DNA of 64,000 nt, taken from Alphaproteobacteria bacterium. GTDB lineage: Bacteria > Pseudomonadota > Alphaproteobacteria > ATCC43930 > CGMCC-115725. Position numbers and translations under genes: made by a program. Positions within the stretch are counted from its first letter, which is position 1. Every line of letters begins with the position of its first letter. This document shows, one piece after another, positions 1 to 8,533 of this stretch. The stretch is from assembly GCA_028871455.1 (NCBI GenBank), contig JAGWNF010000006.1, positions 54,871 through 118,870 of the forward strand, written 5' to 3'. Under the pieces are notes generated by a model that was not told the DNA's origin, did no database searches, and saw only the letters and a program-made list of their open reading frames with translations.

Positions 1-1
1 T

Positions 2-337
2 GAATTGCAGCGGCAGCAAGAAGCTAATCAGCAAGCGGCCGAGCAGCAAGCGGTTCAGGAGACCACCCGGCAGCTGAATGAATCTCAGAAAACGTCCGCG
101 GCGCAGACCTCGCAGGGCTCATCGGGACCGGGAACGACTCCTGAGTATATGACGGTTGCCTGGGCGGACAAGATGACCAACAACTCGGGAGCGATAACTC
201 CCATCGCGAATATCAGCGATGCCTCCAGCAAGCAGGTCTGTATGACCTTCGATGATACTCAAACGATTGATGGCCAAACTAAGACAGTCACCGGCAAAGC
301 GTGCCGTGGACCCAAGGGCGATTGGCAGCCGATCTGA
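2..337 (+). CDS. Partial hypothetical protein with surface-antigen-like C-terminus
   Basis: The frame is already open at base 2, so the 5' end lies outside the window; the TTG at 5 is only the first start-like codon visible. The visible first 45 residues are Gln/Ala/Ser-rich and low in complexity. They are followed by a compact C-terminal part with cysteines at residues 79 and 100 (counted from the TTG) and the ending ACRGPKGDWQPI. This ending resembles the C-terminus of 17 kDa surface-antigen / RT0821-type envelope proteins, which usually close with a Cys-Arg and an aromatic residue near the end. The next gene follows after about 56 bases on the same strand, so the two may be cotranscribed. 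The family assignment is tentative. Confidence 0.5.
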   Translation, partial: ELQRQQEANQQAAEQQAVQETTRQLNESQKTSAAQTSQGSSGPGTTPEYMTVAWADKMTNNSGAITPIANISDASSKQVCMTFDDTQTIDGQTKTVTGKACRGPKGDWQPI

Positions 338-393
338 CAAGAGATGTCGGTGTTCGCCGCAACCGTCGGAGATGGTTATTTGAGGGGGCGCGC

Positions 394-1443
394 ATGTCTA
401 CATTTCGTGTGCTCTTGGGTGTTGCTCTATTTCTCTTAATCTCTTCGGCGGCGCACGCGGATAATTTTTTCGGCATGGACTGCCCCGGTCACTGGACTGG
501 CGGCATATTTGGCGGAGCATGCCAGTGTCCCGACGGTAGTTTGGCTAACATGAACCCCGCTACCGGTCAGATCATCTGCCCAACAGCCCAAACGGCAGTT
601 CCACCTGGAGGCTCGATGTGCTCAGCGGGCGTGTTTTGTAAACCCGGCACCTATTGTTCGGCTGATGGCTATCACTGCGTCCCAAACGGCAAAGTGGATT
701 GCGGAAGCTACTCCTGCACCAAAGGCACGCAATGTGCCCCGCCTGGCGCATCGGCGAAATGTTTTGCGACGACACCGCCGCAAAACACGCCAACCAGTCA
801 CTGTTTAACGGGAAGCTATTTACTACGTGTACAATGCGAATCGCACGAAGCGTTGATGAACACTGCACCATGCAATCCAGCACGACTTGCCCAGTGGCGC
901 GCTTTCGTGATCCGCGAAGCACGCGGAAATCCGATCGGCAATATTAATGGGACACCTTCGCATTGTCTAACAGGGCAGCGATCCAACATCATTGAAAACC
1001 CTCCGAGAACTGGAAATCCCAATCAGGGTAGTATCCTTTCTAACGCCTACTACGGCGTCTTTCTGATTTTGTCCCAGCTGGCGCCTGGCGGCGATGCGCG
1101 CGCGCAATTCCAACTGTGTCAGCTTTATTACGAGGGACTAGGAGTAACCAGGAATCTGCAACTCGCCTTCGCGTGGTGCCTAAAATCCGCTCAGCAAGGT
1201 TTCGTTGAGGCTATGGAGTGGGTCGGTACCGACTACGATGCCGGAGAAGGCGTCACACCCAATCACGCACTTGCAGTCCAATGGATCACGAAGGCCGCTG
1301 AACGAGGTTACCAACCAGCGGAAGAGGACCTGGGTGCTTTTTATTACTTTGGCATGGGGGGGACGCAGATAAATCCCACTCTAGGGTGTTATTGGTTTCG
1401 TCGTGCAGGAAGGCCTGATGAATGCCGTTCGAATCTGCCGTAA
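394..1443 (+). CDS. Secreted cysteine-rich protein with C-terminal Sel1-like repeats
   Basis: I start at ATG 394 because it follows a GAGGGGG ribosome-binding site and gives a clean signal peptide (MSTFRVLLGVALFLLISSAAHA). The open frame extends upstream to 301 without a good site. The mature protein has two parts. Residues 25-150 are very cysteine-rich, with short Cys-containing loops resembling small extracellular disulfide modules. The last 120 residues contain two to three Sel1-like (TPR-related) repeats, recognisable by A..WCLKSAQQG and AVQWITKAAERGYQPA. Sel1 proteins usually scaffold protein interactions, and a periplasmic or extracellular site is inferred here. The next gene also carries Sel1 repeats. 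Specific function unknown; base composition is lower in G+C than the block after 7.6 kb. Confidence 0.7.
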   Translation: MSTFRVLLGVALFLLISSAAHADNFFGMDCPGHWTGGIFGGACQCPDGSLANMNPATGQIICPTAQTAVPPGGSMCSAGVFCKPGTYCSADGYHCVPNGKVDCGSYSCTKGTQCAPPGASAKCFATTPPQNTPTSHCLTGSYLLRVQCESHEALMNTAPCNPARLAQWRAFVIREARGNPIGNINGTPSHCLTGQRSNIIENPPRTGNPNQGSILSNAYYGVFLILSQLAPGGDARAQFQLCQLYYEGLGVTRNLQLAFAWCLKSAQQGFVEAMEWVGTDYDAGEGVTPNHALAVQWITKAAERGYQPAEEDLGAFYYFGMGGTQINPTLGCYWFRRAGRPDECRSNLP

Positions 1444-1565
1444 TAAACCTATGACGCGAGTAGCAGCGGAACAATCGCGATGAAAACGCGTTTGTGCATT
1501 TCGCCCCCTGGTGCAGCCGGTTCGATCGCCGGCTGTCTAATTTATGAAACAATTATTGGTCGTAC

Positions 1566-1587
1566 GTAGTTGACTATACGCAACTAC
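1566..1587 (+). promoter_or_regulatory. Inverted repeat overlapping a TTGACT box upstream of the Sel1 gene
   Basis: GTAGTTG (1566-1572) and CAACTAC (1581-1587) form a perfect 7-bp inverted repeat with an 8-bp spacer. A TTGACT sequence at 1570-1575 overlaps the left arm and could be a -35 box, but the matching -10 region (GGTATC at 1593) is poor. The site is 61 bases upstream of the next start codon. It could be an operator; this is a sequence observation only. Confidence 0.3.
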
Positions 1588-1647
1588 TGGACGGTATCCC
1601 AATATTTTTGATTAAATAGATCAGAGCGCATCAGCCGGGGGGCTTTT

Positions 1648-3336
1648 ATGGGTATTCGAGTTCCCATCAACATCCATCTGGCAATAGCAACCGTCGTGGT
1701 CGCCAGTTCGATGGCGCTAGTCTCTCCGTGTATCTTCACGCCTGCCTTGGCTCAGCAGTCGCCAACCTCAACACCCGTCTGGCAGTTCCAGTTGGAAGAT
1801 TCTTTCAACGCGGGGATGCAAGCGTTCAAACACCAGGACTATACGAGTGCGATGCAGCTATTTCATCAGGGTGCGGATCACAGTTATGCGCCAGCGCAAT
1901 ACATGATCGGTTGGATTTACATGCGCGGTTCTGGGGTGCAGAAGGACGACAGCCAAGCGTTGCAGTGGTTCCGGAAAGCGGCTGATCAAGGATATCCGGC
2001 AGCGGAAGACATGATCGGGTGGCTTTACGCGCACGGCGCAGGGGTACAGACGGACTACAGCCAAGCGTTGCAGTGGTTCCGAAAGGCGGCTGATCGAGGA
2101 GATCCGACGGGGGAAGACGATATCGGCCGGCTTTACGCGCGCGGTTGGGGGATGCAGAAAGATTACAGTCAAGCGTTGCAGTGGTTCCGGAAAGCGGCTG
2201 ATCAAGGATTACCGATGGCGGAAATTGATGTGGGAAGGCTTTATCAAGACGGCTTGGGTGTGCAGCGAAACGAAGCTGAGGCTGCAGAATGGTACCGCGA
2301 AGCCGCGGCCAGCGGAGACCCGGCTGCGCAGAAGCTTTTGCAAGCCATGACGACCGAATCGGCTGCTGCCGCCGGACGTACCCCTGTAACTGCAAGCGCT
2401 GCTACGGAAACAATGACAATGCATCAATGCATCATTGGGGTCGTGGAGTTCGGCGCGGACCGCGTACCGATGAAACTTTTTGTCTATATGAGCGTCCCCG
2501 ACTGGCGCAGCCTGAGTTCCTCAGGTTACGTGACACAGGTCCTGGAGATCGCGAGTATTCAGGGCCTAGAGGCCTGCCGGAGGGAACAGCATCCGAATCC
2601 AATCAAGAGCGTGAACGTCTGGGTGCACGCCGAAAACCGGACCGCTGGCGGGAATCTAATCATCGCAACCCGACAAGGCACCAATGGACCGTGGAGCATT
2701 GACTCTCGGGGCCTGAATGCGTTGCGTGCTGAAATGAGACGCGTGGAGCAACAACAGTTGTGCCAAGCTGTTCACGATATACGGCAAAAGTATGCTGGGA
2801 TTATGGCTTCACTCAAAAAGGAAACGAACCCACTCAAACGGCAAGAAATAGCTCAAAGCCTAGGGCCCGTACTTGCCGAGGCACAGCGGGAGCTAAGTTT
2901 CGGAGAGTTCAACGATTTCAAGGGCAGGGTTCTGAAATTTGACGCTCTTGGCAACGCATTCAGACTATCAATTCTTGTTGATTGCGGCCAAGGTCCGCCT
3001 GCTGCCGCTATGTATGCTGTCTTCGAGCCAAAGGGCGCTCCCATCGGTTTCGGGCAAAAACAAACCCTCAGTGATACAGATACGAACTTGAACACCTTCC
3101 GCCCACTGTTGCGGGAGATTAACAAGGGGGATGAAGTCAGTTTCAGCGGAACAAATGTCGAGCTGCAAACAGATTCATTGGATGGCATTCGTTGCGGCGA
3201 TACACATCCGCCTAACACGATTCAGTTTAGACCCGTTGGTCAGTGGCGGGATCAGTGCGACCAGCCTGTAGAATACTTCGCACGTATTACGAAGCTTTCA
3301 AAGGGTGCGTTGACTATCGGCAGGAACGTCCCATGA
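1648..3336 (+). CDS. Secreted Sel1-repeat protein, 562 residues
   Basis: The ATG at 1648 follows a GGGGGG ribosome-binding site. The first 36 residues form a long signal peptide ending in a Leu-Ala/Gln-Gln cleavage region (TPALAQQ). Residues 50-225 are four to five Sel1 repeats (motifs such as ALQWFRKAADQGYPAAE, GWLYAHGAGVQ), three of them nearly identical at DNA level. The remaining 330 residues match no family I recognise. They include a segment with regularly placed cysteines, a helical charged stretch around 350-420 and a C-terminal domain near 430-560. The N-terminal module likely makes an alpha-solenoid for protein binding outside the cytoplasm. No terminator is evident in the short gap before the convergent lipase gene. 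Confidence 0.75.
   Translation: MGIRVPINIHLAIATVVVASSMALVSPCIFTPALAQQSPTSTPVWQFQLEDSFNAGMQAFKHQDYTSAMQLFHQGADHSYAPAQYMIGWIYMRGSGVQKDDSQALQWFRKAADQGYPAAEDMIGWLYAHGAGVQTDYSQALQWFRKAADRGDPTGEDDIGRLYARGWGMQKDYSQALQWFRKAADQGLPMAEIDVGRLYQDGLGVQRNEAEAAEWYREAAASGDPAAQKLLQAMTTESAAAAGRTPVTASAATETMTMHQCIIGVVEFGADRVPMKLFVYMSVPDWRSLSSSGYVTQVLEIASIQGLEACRREQHPNPIKSVNVWVHAENRTAGGNLIIATRQGTNGPWSIDSRGLNALRAEMRRVEQQQLCQAVHDIRQKYAGIMASLKKETNPLKRQEIAQSLGPVLAEAQRELSFGEFNDFKGRVLKFDALGNAFRLSILVDCGQGPPAAAMYAVFEPKGAPIGFGQKQTLSDTDTNLNTFRPLLREINKGDEVSFSGTNVELQTDSLDGIRCGDTHPPNTIQFRPVGQWRDQCDQPVEYFARITKLSKGALTIGRNVP
1903..2226 (+). repeat. Three 108-bp tandem repeats encoding Sel1 units
   Basis: Units start at 1903, 2011 and 2119 with exact 108-bp (36-codon) periodicity and near-identical sequence, e.g. 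GCGTTGCAGTGGTTCC in each. A fourth, clearly diverged unit starts at 2227. The nucleotide-level identity, including silent positions, suggests recent duplication or gene conversion within the array. Confidence 0.85.
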
Positions 3337-3428
3337 TACGAATCCGCCTCTATGCCTCGCATACCTCAACACAGCACCTACATGGTACTAATGTAGTGTG
3401 CCATCTCAGAGAGCCGCAGTATTGTAAC

Positions 3429-4850
3429 TTATCTGGCGACCGTGGCTAAGCCACCAATGATCCCATCGATGCTGTGTGTGCCCACCAAGTCACCCATGGT
3501 GCCGGACTGTTCCGCAGATGAGTTAACACTATAGAGCTTACCCGGAAGCTTCCCGCTTCCCACGACGGTCGTCCCCGTATTCGGATCGCCGATAAACTCG
3601 CCCGGTGTCACGACGTTTATCTCATTCGCATTGGTGCCCGAAGTGGAGTACACGTTGCGTGCCGCATCAAAAGTAATTACCCTCGCGATATTGTTAGTCC
3701 GGCCTGCATAGGCTGCAAGTGCTCCACCAAGTGAATGACCGGTGAGGCTGATATTCGGCCCAAATTTCTGCTTCGCGATTCTGGCTAGTTCACTTGCTGC
3801 CTTATATTGTGGCTCAACATAGTTAGGATCCACGCGTCGTATCGCGCCTGCCATTGCCGCGCGAGCGTCCGTGCCCAAATCGGCGCCCGTCTCTGGTCTG
3901 AGGCTCATCACTGTTCCCCGGTATGCCAGTGTTGTCTCGCCAGTTTTAACGTTGCGGTATATCGCGGCGTAAAAGCCATCTGCTTTGAATTGCTGTATTT
4001 GGCCGCCAGAGACACCTCCGATCCGCATCAATGATTCCCAGTCCGTTATGCGCCGCACGCCGGGAGCGGTTCCTTGGCCCGAAACCGAATACGCGTCACG
4101 AGACATCAGTGCATACGGTAGTACTTGCAACGCGGTTTTTCGGTCAATAGACGTGCCAAAGAGCACCTGATTATGTGTTACCGCGGCTGACAACTCTTCC
4201 GATTGCGCACCGGATACCGTTGGCGCTCTTGCCTTCTCACGAATTGCGACGCCATTCTTAGAATCCGATGGACCATCAAGAGTCTGGCGGGTCGTGCCAT
4301 AAGTAGATTGCTGTGCCGCTCTATATCTTCGCAAAGTTGATCCGACGTAGGCGGGTACACCCGAAGTTACATTATTGGGAACTCCCGAACTAACATAGTT
4401 CGGATAACCTGCGCTTATGTTGTTTGGAAAACCCGTTCTGACATAACTCGGAACACCAGCGCTTACGTTTGCTGACGTGCCGGTTGTTACATTTGGAGGA
4501 ACTCCCACGCTGACGCCAGTTGGGATTCCGGTCGAAACATACCCTGGAGTGCCAGCAGAAACATTGGGCGCGACCCCTGGGGCAACATACCTGGGCACGC
4601 CGACCGAAACATTGGTCGGGATTCCAGTACTTACATAACCGGGCGTGCCGACCGTTACGTTGGGCGATACTCCCATTGTGACATTGCTTGGTACGCCGAC
4701 AGAGACTCTGCTTGGTACGCCCACCGATACGTAGCTCGGCACACCTGTCGTGATGGTATAGGGGGGATCAGCCAGGCACGGTTTTGCGAGCCCCGCTGCG
4801 AGAACGATCGTGAATGCGGCGCAAAAATGAATCAAAGAAGCACTGCGCAC
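3429..4850 (-). CDS. Class 3 lipase-like protein with N-terminal octapeptide repeats
   Basis: I start at GTG 4850, not at the upstream ATG 4976: GGGAGGG precedes the GTG and the product then begins with a good signal peptide (MRSASLIHFCAAFTIVLAAG, cleavage after LA). Residues 36-171 are 17 tandem octapeptides of the type GVPxxVSx. The C-terminal 300 residues are an alpha/beta-hydrolase of the fungal-lipase (class 3) type: the nucleophile elbow GHSLGGALAAYAG lies around residues 370-383, with candidate acid in VITFDAARN and a candidate histidine in VGTHSIDG near the end. Class 3 lipases hydrolyse acylglycerols or related esters. Export is predicted; substrate unknown. It converges on the Sel1 gene and has the lower G+C of this accessory region. 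Confidence 0.8.
   Translation of the reverse strand: MRSASLIHFCAAFTIVLAAGLAKPCLADPPYTITTGVPSYVSVGVPSRVSVGVPSNVTMGVSPNVTVGTPGYVSTGIPTNVSVGVPRYVAPGVAPNVSAGTPGYVSTGIPTGVSVGVPPNVTTGTSANVSAGVPSYVRTGFPNNISAGYPNYVSSGVPNNVTSGVPAYVGSTLRRYRAAQQSTYGTTRQTLDGPSDSKNGVAIREKARAPTVSGAQSEELSAAVTHNQVLFGTSIDRKTALQVLPYALMSRDAYSVSGQGTAPGVRRITDWESLMRIGGVSGGQIQQFKADGFYAAIYRNVKTGETTLAYRGTVMSLRPETGADLGTDARAAMAGAIRRVDPNYVEPQYKAASELARIAKQKFGPNISLTGHSLGGALAAYAGRTNNIARVITFDAARNVYSTSGTNANEINVVTPGEFIGDPNTGTTVVGSGKLPGKLYSVNSSAEQSGTMGDLVGTHSIDGIIGGLATVAR
4338..4745 (-). repeat. 17 tandem 24-bp repeats (GVPxxVSx octapeptides)
   Basis: The lipase frame shows 17 consecutive 8-residue units such as GVPSYVSV, GVPSRVSV, GTPGYVST, GIPTNVSV and GYPNYVSS. 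Gly1, Pro3 and Val/Ile6 are nearly invariant while the other positions vary. At DNA level the units are diverged, so the array is old or kept by selection on protein. The spacing predicts an extended or beta-solenoid-like stalk. Confidence 0.9.
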
Positions 4851-5105
4851 CTTCAAACCCTCCCTATGAAGGTCATAGCAGAGTCCTTGTAGGGTCCCGC
4901 CAGTTCTACTAAGAACAAAATCTTCTTGATTGTAAGCGTGTTCGCCAACTCTACTTCGAGTGGGTTTCCTGGTCAATGAGGGCGGGTGGGCCGACCGTGG
5001 GTTGTCCGCGCTGTGCCGAGTAAATGGAGAGCCCGCGGGCTCCTCTGTCAGCCAACCTTGTTCAGCCGCGGAACTAACTCGGCGCGGCCAAACGTACGAA
5101 CGCCT

Positions 5106-5729
5106 TTAGGGAGCGCTCACGCCCCATTTGATAAACTCGGCGGCAATCTTGGGCGTGATTATCTTTGCCGCGGCAATGTCGGCGTCGCCCCGGGCTATGT
5201 CGCCCTTCATGTGCTCGGCGAGGCCACGGCCATAGAGCGAAGTGTCGATCTTCGGGTCGATCTTCAGCGCCGCATCGTAATCGGCAATGGCAGCCATCGG
5301 ATATTTCATCTTGAGGTAGACGAAGCCGCGGCTGTCGAGGAAATGGGCGTTTCCGGACTGGAACGCGAGCGACTGATTGCAGTCGGCCAAGACCGCCTGC
5401 AACTGGCCGATGATTGCCTGCTCCCAGCAGCGATTGTTGTAAGCCCCGGCAAAATCCGGCCTCAGCTTGATCGCCTGGTCGTAATCCTGGATGGCGCGGG
5501 CAGTTTGGCCTTCGTGCTCATAGTCCCAGCCACGATCGTAGAAAGCAGCTGCGAGGTGGTCGTTGGATTCTTGGCCCGACCGGATGATGGCGGTGCAGGC
5601 GCCGATGCTGAGATCGAGATTGTTGCTGCCTCCGCAGCGCTTCCAGTTCTCGTCACGGTCCTGTGCCCAGGCGCTGCCCGCGAGCACCAGGCCTATCGAC
5701 ACGACGGCGGTGAACAGTTTCCCCCGCAT
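5106..5729 (-). CDS. Secreted TPR-repeat protein
   Basis: The ATG at 5729 is preferred over a GTG three codons upstream because a GAGG ribosome-binding site lies at suitable distance from the ATG. The 207-residue product has a signal peptide (ending GSAWAQ), then three or four TPR motifs: AAAFYDRGWDYEHEGQTARA, AIQDYDQAIKLRPDFAGAYNN and AAIADYDAALKIDPKIDTSLY. Several cysteines lie near the N-terminus of the mature protein. TPR proteins of this kind mediate protein interactions and are common as exported adaptors in alphaproteobacteria. No partner gene is adjacent, so no process can be assigned. Confidence 0.75.
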   Translation of the reverse strand: MRGKLFTAVVSIGLVLAGSAWAQDRDENWKRCGGSNNLDLSIGACTAIIRSGQESNDHLAAAFYDRGWDYEHEGQTARAIQDYDQAIKLRPDFAGAYNNRCWEQAIIGQLQAVLADCNQSLAFQSGNAHFLDSRGFVYLKMKYPMAAIADYDAALKIDPKIDTSLYGRGLAEHMKGDIARGDADIAAAKIITPKIAAEFIKWGVSAP

Positions 5730-5806
5730 GTAAGTCACCTCGTAGCTTAGGGCGGATTATTGTGGTCAGCAGGTTTTTGACTTGGAAACAGTGAATCATG
5801 AGAATA

Positions 5807-5835
5807 TTGACTTTGAGCGGGGTTCTTATTTTAAT
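5807..5835 (+). promoter_or_regulatory. Sigma-70-type promoter candidate
   Basis: TTGACT (5807-5812), a 17-bp spacer and TTTAAT (5830-5835) match the housekeeping promoter pattern well in an AT-rich stretch. Transcription would start near 5842, about 50 bases before the ATG at 5894. Confidence 0.5.
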
Positions 5836-5893
5836 TTAGATATGCTTGATTGGGTGCCTACCATACCACTATCGACATCGGAGGGGGATCCAA

Positions 5894-6157
5894 ATGCGCG
5901 GACTGGCAGTGCTGATCAATGTTTTCATTCCTGGTATCGGGACGTTGATGGTCGGCAAAGTTGGGCAGGGTATTGCTCAATTTATCCTGTGGGCAGTTGG
6001 CGTAGCCATATGTTTCACGGTCATTGGTGTTTTTATCGGGGTGCCAATGGCGATCGCCGCGTGGATTTGGGCGATTGTAAGCGCAGCATCTAATCCAGCA
6101 CCTATCCAAGTTGAAGTCACGCATCGCAGATCGAGTGAGACACCCGGTAAAAATTAA
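5894..6157 (+). CDS. Small TM2-like membrane protein
   Basis: The ATG at 5894 follows GGAGGGGG, a strong ribosome-binding site; the frame opens 16 codons upstream but without one. The product has 87 residues. LAVLINVFIPGIGTLMVGK and GIAQFILWAVGVAICFTVIG form two hydrophobic segments around a short Gly-rich turn, followed by a third hydrophobic stretch and a polar, basic tail. The pattern of an N-terminal helix ending in a PG.G motif, then a second helix, is that of TM2/YdjM-like small integral membrane proteins. Their role is generally unknown. A good promoter lies directly upstream, so the gene is probably expressed on its own. Confidence 0.6.
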   Translation: MRGLAVLINVFIPGIGTLMVGKVGQGIAQFILWAVGVAICFTVIGVFIGVPMAIAAWIWAIVSAASNPAPIQVEVTHRRSSETPGKN

Positions 6158-6432
6158 GTGATGGGGCGGTAGCCCGTTTTGTGGTCGCTTCGTCGCCGTC
6201 GCAATGTCACGGGCGACCCCTAGGTCGCGTCGTAGGTTTGTTACGGCAGATTCGAGATTTTAGGGGCATTCATTTGCATCGGTGCCGAGCACATTAAGCC
6301 TTTTGTAGTGGATAGACTTCGCGGAAATGACCGATGCCAACCTATCAAAGCCGGGCAAGGCCTGAAATACGCCGACTTTGCCCGCACCAGTCTTTCGGGT
6401 GGATAGCCCCTTAAATTAAGAGGAGCAGGCAG

Positions 6433-7176
6433 ATGCGCACGCTTCTATTAATCTCCATAGCACTCTTCGCGGTCCTTATTTCTCACTCGGCAGTCGCGCA
6501 ACCGCGCATAGAAAAGCCGCCTGGCGCCTTATTGTTATACCTGTGTCCCATGGCAACGGCGCTACTTGGTCATATTACCATAAGAGGTGATATGGAATCA
6601 TATCAGGCTCGCCGCACCGGACCAGCCAATGGCAGCGATACACAATGGGAAGAGTCACCAAAATTTTTTAAAGAAACTGCGGCTTTTGCACATCTTGGGC
6701 TTGTTTCTGTTATCCGCGACCCCGCCTTCCAGAGTTACGAATCCGGTCAATCCTTTAACTGGAATACATTCCTTCAACACAGCCAGGGTCGTCTTATTGA
6801 TCGAGTAATAGTTGCCGCAACGGACGCAGGACGTCCGTATTTAATGCCCGGCAGCAATATGGTGGTGCGATTGCTTTCATGTGAGTCAACGCCATCGGTT
6901 CAAATCGTCAAAGTTGATTACCGGCAAATTGGCATTGATAATTACGCCGCGGTTTTCTTTACCTACACCGTCGATTGGAATCCTCTTTACGTACAGTACA
7001 CAAAAATTATCAACCCGTCGTACTTGCTTAAGCCTCATCGCAAGGGAATCGTGCTCGAACAATTTGATACTTTTCACAACGGATGGAAGATAGATTTTCA
7101 ACACGGCTTCGAGACAGCGAATATAGATGAGCCTTTCCAGGATCATCGCATTCAAGACTTTCTACGCCAACGCTGA
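6433..7176 (+). CDS. Hypothetical exported protein, 247 residues
   Basis: The ATG at 6433 is preceded by AAGAGGAGCAGGCAG, giving a strong ribosome-binding site. The first 22 residues are a typical signal peptide (MRTLLLISIALFAVLISHSAVA, then Gln). The mature part of about 225 residues has two cysteines and a mixed alpha/beta appearance, and contains no motif I recognise. Codon use is notably AT-rich compared with genes after 7.6 kb. The gene stands alone between two non-coding stretches. Orphan gene of the accessory segment; only secretion is predicted. Confidence 0.65.
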   Translation: MRTLLLISIALFAVLISHSAVAQPRIEKPPGALLLYLCPMATALLGHITIRGDMESYQARRTGPANGSDTQWEESPKFFKETAAFAHLGLVSVIRDPAFQSYESGQSFNWNTFLQHSQGRLIDRVIVAATDAGRPYLMPGSNMVVRLLSCESTPSVQIVKVDYRQIGIDNYAAVFFTYTVDWNPLYVQYTKIINPSYLLKPHRKGIVLEQFDTFHNGWKIDFQHGFETANIDEPFQDHRIQDFLRQR

Positions 7177-7547
<371 letters not shown>

Positions 7548-7644
7548 ATCCGGAGATCGGCGGGGACATACACGAGCCGCGACCGGCTTGGCAAGGCGCC
7601 TGCCGTGGCTTGACGGCACCGATTGCTGGCCGCAATTCTGGGCC

Positions 7645-7830
7645 ATGACGGTTAAGGAGCGGCAAACTCCCGGCCGCGGCGACTCCGGCACCGCCAAGGC
7701 GGCGGCGAAAGAGGCGCGGCTGGCCGAAGCGCTGCGCGCCAACCTCGCGCGCCGCAAGGCGCAGGCGCGCGCCCGTGCGCCCGATGCCGGCGATACGCCG
7801 CCGCCCAAAAAGCCGGCCGGTTCCGCTTGA
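7645..7830 (+). CDS. Small basic conserved-type protein, 61 residues
   Basis: The likely start is ATG 7645; the open frame begins at 7588 but the first 19 codons look non-coding. The protein is highly charged: a central helix rich in Ala, Arg and Glu (EARLAEALRANLARRKAQAR) flanked by Gly/Thr-rich and Pro-rich ends. Small proteins with a RLAEALR.NL.RRK.QAR core occur in many alphaproteobacteria near murA; their function is not known to me. It precedes dcd by 54 bases on the same strand. Confidence 0.55.
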   Translation: MTVKERQTPGRGDSGTAKAAAKEARLAEALRANLARRKAQARARAPDAGDTPPPKKPAGSA

Positions 7831-7884
7831 GGCCTGATCGCCCTTCCTTTACACCGTGACGATCACGGGGCGGGGAGCGCACTC

Positions 7885-8439
7885 ATGTCGATCATGCCGG
7901 ACAAATGGATTCGCGAGATGGCGCTCGCGCGCGGCATGATCGAGCCCTTCGTCGAGAAGCAGACGCGCCAGGGCGTCATCTCCTACGGCCTGTCGTCTTA
8001 CGGCTACGACGCGCGCGTCGGCCGCGACTTCAAGATCTTCACCAACGTCTCCAACGCCATCGTCGATCCTAAGGCGTTCTCGTCCGACAGCTTCGTCGAC
8101 AAGGAGACCGACATCTGCGTCGTGCCGCCCAACAGCTTCGCGCTGGCGACGACCATCGAGTATTTCCGCATTCCGCGCGACGTGCTGGTGATCTGCCTCG
8201 GCAAGTCGACCTATGCGCGCTGCGGCATCATCGTCAACGTCACGCCGCTGGAGCCTGAATGGGAGGGCCACGTCACCATCGAAATTTCGAACACCACGCC
8301 GCTGCCGGCGCGCATCTACGCTGGCGAGGGCGTCTGCCAGTTCCTCTTCTTCAAGAGCGACCAGGTCTGCGAAGTCTCCTATGCCGACCGCGGCGGCAAG
8401 TACCAAAAGCAGCGGGGCGTGACCCTGCCGCGGCTGTGA
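7885..8439 (+). CDS. dcd: dCTP deaminase
   Basis: Deaminates dCTP to dUTP, supplying the dUMP route to dTMP in the cytoplasm. The 184-residue protein matches the family from end to end: [13 protein letters not shown] near the N-terminus, [27 protein letters not shown] around the active site (Glu of the PEWEGH region as general base) and [14 protein letters not shown] C-terminal strands, here CQFLFF. The length is standard for the trimeric bacterial enzyme. GGGGAGCG supplies the ribosome-binding site for ATG 7885; an in-frame ATG follows at codon 4. It opens the housekeeping block, 94 bases before murA. Confidence 0.97.
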   Translation: MSIMPDKWIREMALARGMIEPFVEKQTRQGVISYGLSSYGYDARVGRDFKIFTNVSNAIVDPKAFSSDSFVDKETDICVVPPNSFALATTIEYFRIPRDVLVICLGKSTYARCGIIVNVTPLEPEWEGHVTIEISNTTPLPARIYAGEGVCQFLFFKSDQVCEVSYADRGGKYQKQRGVTLPRL

Positions 8440-8533
8440 GCCTGATGCCCGCAATTCCGCCACAAAGCGCGGCTACCCAGATGCCGTTCCGCCGTAGTCG
8501 CGCGTTAACGACACACCGGGCATAACCCACCTC

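Noticed and set aside
4338..4745. CRISPR-like array of 24-bp repeats
   Set aside because: Repeats are contiguous, codon-phased and diverged, inside a lipase gene; no spacers.
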